A program made the translations under genes and the position numbers. This document shows, piece after piece, positions 55,301 through 64,000 of a stretch of 64,000 nt of DNA. The notes beneath the pieces were generated by a model. It was not told the DNA's origin, did no database searches, and saw nothing but the letters and a program-made list of their open reading frames with translations. The stretch covers positions 331,822 to 395,821 of the forward strand of contig ML133494.1 of NCBI GenBank assembly GCA_003864495.1, read 5' to 3'. Within the stretch, counting starts at the first letter, position 1, and each line of letters opens with the position of its first letter. Source of the DNA: Nemopilema nomurai. Its lineage: Eukaryota; Cnidaria; Scyphozoa; Rhizostomeae; Rhizostomatidae.

Positions 55301-58255
55301 GCAAGGGTGTCTTAAATTAGAACGGTTGGACATTGCTAATGGAAAAATTTAATTACCCTCGATCGATTTAGACTACTGCGTTGTCAGCAACCAACGCATG
55401 AAAATCTAACACAATTATCGCTTGCTTCGTTTTTCTGGTATATTTCCTTGGGACTAAATCAGATTAATTACCTTCAGTCGATCATAATTAGGAGCTGTTA
55501 TCAAATTTATTCCAACGTATTGTGTCTGTTAGAGTTGCAAGTGGCTAAGTAGTAGCTGGTGGCCCTCTCGCGAATAAGACCAGTCATTACAAACCCAAGA
55601 ATTCAGAGACAATCAGATTCGCAAGTAATCCATCCTAAGCGAACAGGATTCTATTTAATCTTGTGAAAGAATCACAATCGAAGAAGGATTGACGTTGTAT
55701 TTCATTTCGCAAACTACTACAAGGTATGTAGAATCATCCATTGGTGCTTTTCCAAAGAAACTTCGATGTCACTACCTTAGTCTTATTTCCTGTAGCTTTG
55801 AGCTACATTTTTAGACCCAGTCGTTTTATATATTTTCTTCAGAGCCCTTCCTAGCCATTAGAGTCAGACTTTGAATAATTAATCTTTATCGAAATATACG
55901 CAAATATTTACTTATCAAATAGAACAGTCATGTGCAATATGTATTGCGTCATTTTGCTCTGTATTTCTATCCGTTGCGTAGATGGAAATTTGGATCCGTT
56001 TGCAAAGCATTGGCTAAGGATGTTGTTCTTGAGTGGCAGAAGTCAAACAGCAAGAAACATCTTCAGAGTAGCCTTCAATAAAAGGAGACAAATGTACCCA
56101 AAGGTCCTTCTCTTGGGTCTGAAATCTGTACTTGTGTTGTTTAGAGGTTTTACTCGATATCCTTAGCTCTTACATGTTTTGATCGAGGATTCTTCAACAT
56201 TGACTGATCACCTCGAAAAAAATTTCAGTAAGCCAGAGAATCCTTAGGAAAACATTTCTCAAAAGATTATTGGCTTCACAATGGCAAGAGAAAGCGGAAC
56301 TAGCTTTTGCATACTTAAAGATCGAATCTGCAACTGGCTATTTATTCTGTCAGCTTTTGGTTATTTTCCGGCGTTTGCATACTCTGAGGAGTGTCGGACG
56401 AAAAAGTACTTAAAGTATGCAAAAACTAGCTCTGCTTTTTCTTGCCATTGTGAAGTTTTGTACTGCAAAGCACTTGTTCGGATTATTGGCTCAAGATTAG
56501 CATGACTAATGCGCCCTTGAGTATGAAAAACCAAAAGAGATTATCCATTGTAGGTGTTTATATAAAAACCCTTCTGGCTATTGGCAATTTACTCATAGTT
56601 TATTCTGGTGGTGGATAAAAATACCGAAGGCAGCCACTATCCATATGCGGGCGTTCTAGTTCTCGTTTAGCTATAATTTGATCGGTGGATTATTAAAGGC
56701 AAATCTTTCTTGGTTCAGACAAGCCTAGAAAAATCCTGAAAAAACAGTTTGCATTTCAGAGGTAATATAAACCTGCAATTACCAATGAAACATGGGATTA
56801 TGCCAGTACCAGCACAGTCAGGAGGGGGTGGGGTACTCTTTTGTACTCTGGCACCGTACCACCAAATTCAAACATCAACTTGTTTTTGTAGAATCCCGAT
56901 TCTTAAGTTTCGCTTCTTTCTTGGTACTCATAAGACTAGAGGGAACATCAGCTTCGTTTTTTCGTTTGTAGTTTGACAAATCTTATTGTAAAGCTCTTGT
57001 CAAATCATGGGTTACTACCTGGCCCTTTTGATAAATATGGTTTGGTACAATCCTTGGATTACCAAAGGGCTTGCTAGACAAATGTTTATCTACAAACAAT
57101 GAACCAATGATTAAATAAAAACTTCGGTGCTGCGATGACTTTTTTGATCACAAGGTTTGATACCAAGCTAGAAGCGGTCATCTCGCACCACTTTGAAGAA
57201 AGGACACTGACGGCATAAAACACCTTGACACCGTCGCGTTGTTCCTAGACGAAGAATGCTGGATTCTTTGCGCCAAGTCAATGAACCAGAAGACTTGATC
57301 AACTCGTTCCCTGTATGGTTGCCCAATTCATAAAAATGAAAACGAACTTTTGAGACTTTCGTTGCCAAATATGTCGACATTTATTTCATTTGTAACTGCA
57401 AGTATCTAGCTTAGTATCTTCCTTTATCTGGGGTGTAATTGATCCATTGTAAATTATTCGCACTCGCCATTGCGCAAGTTGATAAACAAGTAATCAAATT
57501 GTTAAATACTAGTGACTTCAGTTTACCTTATGCCCCTTTCAAATTATTCTTACGCTACGGAACATGATAATAAATAACTTAAGTCTACTCTGCAACGCAA
57601 GTACTTTCGACTAATCAGAACAAATTCTAATGTACTTGCGAAAAAATCGATTAATGCGTTAGAGAATATTAAGCCCTACACCTATATGTGATGGATTCCA
57701 GCTATTTATACTTTGCAGGTTAGAGAGGAATCACGCCCTTTTCAAAAGCGATGAACTGGCACAAACTACTGGCACAAACTACTGGCATAATCTACTGGTG
57801 CAATCTACTGGTGCAGTCTACTGGTGCAAGTGTGATGCCCTCTCTCCATGGCAGGACGTAAGCAAGTAAGCTAATTATCATTAATTATTCTCTTAACGCG
57901 ATTTTATCAGATTGTTGATATTTCCGCATATCGGTCTTTTGCTGTCAGGTCTAGCATTTCAGTGCACTGTACTCTTCTTAACGCTGTCTGACTTATATCT
58001 CTTAACGTCTGAAATGATCAATCAAAAACCCCTCTGAGTACGAAAGATGTACATATCTTTATTCTTACAAAAAATTTCCATACCTATAGCCTCAAGGTCC
58101 AATCCCTGGTTTTCCATGTTCTCACCCGCCTCGTTTTGTCTCTTCGCAGTGATTTGTGCCAACAAGCAATTCCCAGCGACAACAGTGCCCAATTCTGCAC
58201 CGACCCGTATGTCCGATTGACCAATCGACGCGACGAACTCTGCGAACTTCTCCAT
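49389..58255 (-). CDS. Paired-class homeobox gene, ALX/aristaless-like, complete (three exons)
   Basis: A nuclear DNA-binding transcription factor. Exons in transcript order: 58255-58084, 53894-53683, 49886-49389 (stop TGA 49391-49389), giving 293 aa. Homeodomain residues 83-142: [20 protein letters not shown], then [20 protein letters not shown], then [19 protein letters not shown], with Q at position 50. [10 protein letters not shown] and the LTEAR to KWRKRERF stretch are closest to ALX proteins. The intron between homeodomain residues 46 and 47 is the one typical of paired-class genes. The C-terminal half is rich in S, T, P, Y and Q, and no OAR tail is visible. Exon 1 is inferred: its ATG (GAGGCCATGG) follows an in-frame TGA, and its donor is phase 1, as exon 2 requires. 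A second phase-1 donor at 58126 would remove 14 residues. The homeodomain call is certain; orthology and exon 1 are less so. Confidence 0.9.
50796..50933. mobile_element. 138-bp hAT-like MITE with 8-bp target-site duplication
   Basis: The ends CAGGGCC and GGGCCCTG are inverted, with ACGACCCACC / GGGTGGTCGT forming a subterminal hairpin. Flanking octamers TTTATATT (left) and TTTATAAT (right) differ at one base, as expected for a hAT duplication. It lies in the second intron of the homeobox gene. Confidence 0.75.
54171..54188. repeat. Short (TTA)n microsatellite
   Basis: Six uninterrupted ATT/TTA units in the first intron of the homeobox gene. Confidence 0.8.
56274..56455. mobile_element. 182-bp MITE-like element, family B, best-preserved copy
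   Basis: Long imperfect inverted ends (CTTCACAATGGCAAGAGAAA at the left, TTTTTCTTGCCATTGTGAAG at the right) extend about 45 bp inward through CTAGCTTTTGCATACTTAA. Other copies occur at 6.7, 14.4 and, as a fragment, 38.8 kb. No clear target duplication was found. It lies in intron 1 of the homeobox gene. Confidence 0.75.
57756..57833. repeat. 13-bp tandem repeat, six copies
   Basis: The units drift steadily from CTGGCACAAACTA to CTGGTGCAATCTA along the array, about 250 bp downstream of homeobox exon 1 in transcript order. Confidence 0.85.
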
Positions 58256-61200
58256 GGCCTCTTTTCAATTCTGCAATTTGTCTTGTAAGCTGTTGAGCGC
58301 AGGATCTCTTTGACATCATCCACTGACGCTAGTCAAGCTGTGACGAACAGCTCTGCTTTTTGTGGGGAACACTCGCTTTGCTGCTATGTACGACAGAAAT
58401 GACACTGGCGCAGTGTGGTCACTGATCGACAAGGAAATTGAAACTACGGGCATAGTTCAGCACCTGTAAAGTCGCCCCTTGCCAGGTCACAGGGGAAGGG
58501 CCAAGCAGGGGCAAGGATTTCACGACAGCTCGTCAAAACAATAGGGTGCACGCTAGGATGGTGGCAAAGTCTAGAAAATATTATAACCTTCATCTGGCTG
58601 CAATTCTTAAATCAAACCTTTTTCATTACCAACACAAAAGATATTGTTTATAATCACTCCCCTTGCCAGGTCACAGGGGAAGGGCCAAGCAGGGGCAAGC
58701 CTTCATTTGGCTGCAATTCTTAAATTCAAACCTTTTTCATTACCAACACACAAAAATATTGTTTATAATCACTCTCATTGTTTACGATACAAATCGAGAA
58801 GCATTTCACTCTTGCAAATTAATTTCCAGGGATTTTTCGACAAAACAATAGGATTTTTACAAAAGGTGTACGAGATTTTTTGGAGTGATTTGCCCATCGA
58901 TAAGAATTACTAATGAACTTTCCTCATACATGACATTAACCTTCCTTCGGCTCCCAGCTGTGGGGCCGTTTAGTTTTTCAAGACCCTGGGTGGTGGCTTT
59001 GCCAGTCAATCTCATTAATGCTTCTCATTTCCTTGGTTACGGACCATGGGGTGACTCGCTACTCCCGATTGGGGGCAAGTTCTGGTGTTTTGACCAAGAT
59101 GTGACTGGTTCAGATGCCTGGCCTCATTAATATGCAGAACTGGCGAAACCTAAAATACTTTTTTGCCTATAGCAAAATATTTTTAAGGCCTTTGCAAGTA
59201 GAAAGAGAGGAGGTCAACTATTCCGTAATCAATTTCGCTAATTAGGGCCCTAGCTATGATATTATTACCAAAGTATAAAGGGGTGGCTACCTTTATTAAA
59301 CCCTTGGATGTGTAGGCTGGCGTACTTCAACAGTCTGGAGAGGATAATCCGATTAACCTCGTGTCATACACGTCGAGGATTTTTTTTGACTGCACCAACG
59401 AATCACATGTCACTTAGGGTCAGAAAACGCTCTGCTGAATATATGACATCTAGCAAAACATGGTACCTCTCCGAATTGCTGAAGTTCGCCGTGTAAGCTT
59501 CCGTGAAGTATATTTATTGTAAAACCAATGGAAGATTTCGCAGGAGTCTGCAATGAAAAGTTTGATCTGTTCTCTCTTTTTTTCGCTCCCGTCTGCATCG
59601 TTCCTTCATGCCTTTTTGTCACCATAATTATTTATCAACAATAATTTTCAGCATAATTTTCTTAAGCTGTCTGTTGGACGGAGCTGGAAACAGTCAACAA
59701 TGTAACAACCAATTTTTCTGCGTTCTCCATTAGAACCATGGTGATTTCAACAGGACCAAATTAATTTTACGACACTGAGCGTCAACTTATTTTTATTCTA
59801 AGAATAGAGACAATGAGCCAGTTGGCTGACAACTTCTTCTCGGGGTCAAGATGTCCATCCATTCAAGATGATGTCATGGCTTTCTTGTTCACAAAAATGC
59901 CTTTATGAACACGTCCAATGCATTCTTTGTTGATAGGTTGAGAGTGCCTTCTTTGCTAAAATTTGTCAAAGTTTTTCATTCTGTTTCTTATGAAGATTTT
60001 GATATCTCCAGTTCATTTCAATATCAGTTTTAATAATATTTTGCAGGGCTGGCACAAGGGGCTGCAAGAGAAGAAGACCCAGGGAGGCAAGCCCCTTTAG
60101 GGTTCGATGCGACGCTTAGCATTTTTTAGTAAACCAAAAATGCCAAAAAGTACCAAAAATGGTACAATTCATGACAAAACTTTCTCGGCACCATCAACAC
60201 AGCCTCTCGATGCAATTTGCGCCAATTTTTCTATTTGCTTGCCTCCCCACATGGCTGTCTGTCTGTATGCTTGTCTGCATATTTGTCTGTCTGTCTCTCT
60301 ATTTGTCTTTATGAAAGTAAACAACAGGGGAAGGCGACAGGTCCATAGTCGCACCCCAGAATAATGTAAAGGAATTCATGATTAGTTAGAAAGGAGATCA
60401 AATATTGTTTTAATTACACGAGCGGCTTCTAAAAGAACCCCTAGACAGGTGCTTCGACTTACCATAAAAATGATGGTTGCCTTTACTAAACCCATTCATT
60501 CTCACATTGTGACCCCGACACATTCAAGTACAAAACGCCACCCCTGTTATTCATACGAACCGGAATTTTGTTCTAAAATTCAAGTATTTTTGCCTCCACC
60601 TCTAGACTACCCTTTCGACCAAAAAGCAACAGTTGTCTAAGTCTTGAAGACATCTTGTTGTGCTTTTGAAAAAAATGATTATTGCGAGTTTCGTGTTTCT
60701 GATAATTATAGCAAGAGAAAAGCGACAATTCAATGTCACTTTAATGTCAAATTTCAAATTGCAAGAACGTTAAGCGTGTAAAAAATCATCATGTGTCCGA
60801 AATAAAGAGACCTAGTGGTTAGGGGCACATGTTCAAGTAGTCAAAATTAGTTTATAGCTAAAAATGAGATGTACCCTAAAGTTTAGAAATGCACATGCGC
60901 CACTCTCAAGTTTCTAAGTCTAAGGGGGATAATCTCAATTTTTCAGAAATTTTACATACAAATTTCTATTTATTAACACTCCTATAATTAAGTATTTCAT
61001 GCAAAAAGTCATTCACGCCCATTTTTTAGGTAACAAATTTCGGCAAATTTAAGCATATAAATCTATTATGGCCCCGCCCATTTGAAAGGTTTTTTAAAAA
61101 ATGCCAACCCCCCTCCTTATTAGACCCTCCTACAATTAGGAACTTGAGAGTAAAGAAGTTTATGAGAGTAGCAGGGGGTTAGCTTAGTTTTAGTGCCATC

Positions 61201-61464
61201 GATGTAACATAAAGCATTTCAAATATTAAAGTATATCGAAAAAAAACAATTATTGTAGCCATAATATATAATAAAGCACAACTCATCAAGATTACACCTG
61301 TTTATTTCGGAAGTCAAAGCAACCTTCCCCAGACCGGAACACTTTGTACCCATGTGATCTATGACGTAAATAAAGCCACGTCTGGTGAATGCATTTCTAT
61401 TGTAACCAAAAGAGGTTTAGGCCATTCTGCGAAAAGGAGATTGCTGGTTTCAGTCGGCAGAGAA
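58256..61464. other. Divergent promoter interval between the homeobox gene (-) and nucleobindin (+)
   Basis: No further exon was recognised. The homeobox promoter should lie just above 58.26 kb and the nucleobindin promoter below 61.46 kb, where a CRE-like TGACGTAA occurs at about 61.36 kb. Repeat family A copy 4 and a duplicated GC-rich motif occupy 58.47-58.98 kb. The remainder is AT-rich. Confidence 0.45.
58477..58980 (+). repeat. Dispersed repeat family A, copy 4, rearranged with a duplicated GC-rich block
   Basis: CCCCTTGCCAGGTCACAGGG and the following GAAGGGCCAAGCAGGGGCAAG occur twice, about 180 bp apart. Each is near a partial family A start (CTGGCTGCAATTCTTAAAT, then TTTTTCATTACCAACACA). 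The copy ends with CTTCCTTCGGCTCCCAGCTG and TGGGGCCG like its relatives. Confidence 0.6.
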
Positions 61465-64000
61465 ATGGCCACTAAAACCATCTTACTGCTCCTTTTGAGC
61501 GTGTTACTTATTATTCAAGTATATGGAAAGCCAATTAGGAAAGAAAAACCTGAGAAAGAAGAACCAAAGAGGGAAGAAGATTCAGAATACTTGAGATATT
61601 TAGGCCAGGTACGGTGGTGTTTCCAGATTTTTTTGTTGTTTAAATACTTTTCGTTTTTTTTTCAGATTTACGTCAAGTAAGGGCTGTCAAAAGCCCCAAA
61701 ACTGTTAAAGATAAATGATTTAAAGTCACAAAGTTTGAGTTAAATGTTGGCTTTTAAAGTTCTTGTCTTAGCAATTGCATTTCACTTTCGTACTTGAGCA
61801 CAAAAGACAAATTTGTGCCATTCAAAGGTCATGAAACGAATAAAAACTGCCCTTGGAAGGTAAAATGGGTTTTACTTTTCATTGTTGTGATTTCTGTTTG
61901 TGACAATTATGCCCGTGGTTTAGGTTGCTTGTTTAACAAAACGAAGTATCAGAAGTTTAGTTCAGCAGAAGAACTTCTGTTTAAATGTGTTTTTTTGAAT
62001 GGCGCTTCCATTATAACCTAATCGACTAATGATTAGATTTGGGATCATGGTCAGCACTAATTAGCAATTTGTTGATTTTAAACCCTGTGATGCTCACTAA
62101 TAAACATTTATTAAGATTTCATGAAGAAAATTTTTTTTAAGCTTGATATAATTTTGACAACTTTGTATCCCATTCAGGTTGTTGAAATCTTAGAGGAAGA
62201 TGATGAGTTCAAAAAGAAACTGCACAATGCCACAGAAGATGAAATTAAAACTGGATCAATAGCTGATCACATGGACTTGATAGGGCATAAAGTTAGATCA
62301 AAGCTTGATGAGCTAAAAAGAATGGAAATTGAATCACAAAAGAGACTAAGGAAACAGGAAAGGGATCATCTTAATGGAATAAATGAGAGAAACTTTTGGA
62401 GCCCTGTGTTTGATGAGAATAGTGACACTTTTGAGGAAGAAGATTTAAGGAAACTGTTGCATAAGGTTAGTATTATGCTTCATATAATTGCAGTTAACTG
62501 GTTAAAGGTATCAGCAGCAGGTTCTTGGATATTCTTAGTTAGTTTTGGAGCTGCAAAGGAGAAAGTCAAACTTGGTTTCTTTGTTCTTTTGTCTTGAAGT
62601 TCTAGGCAATGCAGTATGTGCTATAGAAGCCAAAAGTTTCAAAGTATCTTTGCAGCTCCAAGGCTTTTGTGCTGTGTTTGACTTTTGGAACAGAAAATAT
62701 TTTATAGACAAGGCTTCAACCATGGTTTGCCTGTAGCAGAAATATAAAACATGATATTGAACTGGGTAATTAGGCAAATGGAAAGGAAATGTTTCTTTAC
62801 TCTAAAATCCCCCTTTTTGTTTCTAAGGTTATGTTAGAAAGGGGCTTTAAAGTTTGAGCTGAACTGATACGATCTAGGCGTTGATTTTTTCCCAATCTAG
62901 TTGCATTCAGGCTGATGCAATGTTTTCTTTTAAAGCAGGAGACATGCTATTTGCACATTGCTCCTTGAATGAAATATTAATATTTAATCAGGTTCTCATT
63001 TTGTATAGGCAAATGAGCAGCTGTTTCATCAACACCTTCAAAGATAATATGCTCTTCAGCCTTTGTTAGTCCAGGCTTTCTTTGGCAAATTTTCAGTCCC
63101 ATCCATTTTCAGTTTTCTTTTCATTAATGGGAGATTGAATTCAACGGATGTCAGTTTGTTTTTTCTGTTTATTGTTTATATGAATTAGAAATCAAAAGTA
63201 ATAACATTTACCTTTACCTGGGCTTAATAGATGGATCACCATTCTCTACCTAAAGAGAAACTAAAAAAAATATGAAGTGCTTTGGACATAAAAGTCACAA
63301 TGATTATTATATCTGTTCAAATGTTTTTAAAGAGAACCAAAATTATTTAGCATTCTAAGTTTAAGTAATTAAAGTTTGAAACCAGTAACTAAGGTTTTTA
63401 TTTGAAACCAATTTTTATGTAACCCAAAGCATTAAATGGGGGCTCAGGCCAGAGCTGCAAAAAATATTTTCCTTTCTGGGAACCTGGAAAACAGGACAAA
63501 ACTTTTCTAGAAAGTAAAGGAACTGTGGCCTGGTGAAAAATTCCCAATGAAACATCATAATTTGGCTGTTGTTGTATCTTTTTAATTTTTGGCAAAGACA
63601 GACTTTGCAAAAACAATGAACAAGAACAGAGGACTTGGTTTATTAGGTTTTGCTGAGAATTTTCTGCCAAATCAAAAAGCTTCTGGGAATCTAGTTCCCA
63701 GGCTCTGATACCTTTTGCAGCCCTTGCGCATATTTGTCTATCTTGTGAATCAATTTCTGAATCTCAAAACCCTGCATAACATGTCTCCATCATGTTGGTA
63801 AGACTTATAATCCCTGCTTTTAGTGCATTTTTTACATTTGTCATTTTAGCACAATTTGGTTATGGAGGAGCAAGACAAAAAAAGGCGAGAAGATTTCCAC
63901 AAATATGAATTGGAAAAAGAGCACAAAAGGAGAGAAGAGCTAAGTCATCTGAGTGAAGAAGATAGAAAGAAGAAGGAAGAAGAACATTTAGAGGAATTGA
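61465..64000 (+). CDS. NUCB: Nucleobindin (NUCB1/NUCB2 type), N-terminal half, cut by window end
   Basis: A secreted or Golgi-lumenal calcium-binding protein; vertebrate NUCB2 is also the nesfatin precursor. Exons: 61465-61608, 62178-62465, 63850->64000, all phase 0. Residues 1-23 form a signal peptide (MATKTILLLLLSVLLIIQVY, cleavage near YG-KP). A Lys/Glu-rich segment and EYLRYLGQ follow, then the conserved block VVEILEEDDEFKKKL, GSIADHMDLIGHKVRSKLDE, LKRMEIE. FWSPVFDENSDTFEEEDLRKL comes next. The third exon starts HNLVMEEQDKKRREDFHKYE and continues LEKEHKRREEL, a charged coiled-coil region as in nucleobindins. The EF-hands and C-terminal leucine zipper would lie beyond the window. The exon order and the conserved LDELKR and EFKKYE/KEHERRE-like stretches make the call secure. 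NUCB1 and NUCB2 cannot be told apart, and it is probably a single invertebrate gene. Confidence 0.93.

Overview
The window is animal nuclear DNA. It is intron-rich, fairly AT-rich and gene-sparse, with canonical GT-AG introns and full-length homologues of conserved metazoan genes. Six protein-coding genes can be read and spliced by hand. The intron-dense gene structures, the unduplicated look of families that vertebrates carry as two or three paralogues, the many short non-autonomous transposons and the homeobox content suggest a non-bilaterian or slow-evolving marine invertebrate. An anthozoan cnidarian (sea anemone or coral) is the most likely source. That is an inference; nothing in the window is species-diagnostic.

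Layout: (1) 1-1771 (+), the last three coding exons of the H3K9 methyltransferase SETDB1. (2) 8616-22404 (+), a complete TIF1-family gene (TRIM24/28/33 type: RING, two B-boxes, coiled coil, PHD, bromodomain), seven exons, 997 aa. (3) about 29035-39800 (+), a complete eIF4G2/DAP5/NAT1 gene, 20 coding exons, about 979 aa, apparently starting at a CUG codon. (4) 41197-48024 (+), complete NDUFA9 (mitochondrial complex I), 12 exons, 375 aa, with one GC-AG intron. (5) 58255-49389 (-), a three-exon paired-class homeobox gene close to ALX/aristaless, 293 aa. (6) 61465 to the right edge (+), the 5' half of nucleobindin (NUCB), cut by the window end.

The intergenic and intronic DNA holds several families of small inverted-repeat elements (hAT-like, Tc1/mariner-like and unclassified), a dispersed repeat present at least four times, a TCTA microsatellite of about 800 bp in an NDUFA9 intron, and several ordered minisatellites. 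One minisatellite repeats a 3'-splice-site-like unit just upstream of a DAP5 exon, and one repeats AGGTCA nuclear-receptor half-sites. I saw no tRNA, rRNA, CRISPR array or intact autonomous transposon.

SETDB1 and a TIF1-family gene stand next to each other in the same orientation. In vertebrates the TIF1 protein TRIM28 recruits SETDB1 through its PHD-bromodomain, so this linkage of functional partners deserves a synteny check. The other neighbours have no evident shared pathway. I found no clearly new biological system. The strongest unusual signals are the probable CUG start of DAP5 and the SETDB1-TIF1 linkage. All splice sites were assigned by eye from reading frame, GT/AG signals and family similarity; no database search or transcript data were available.
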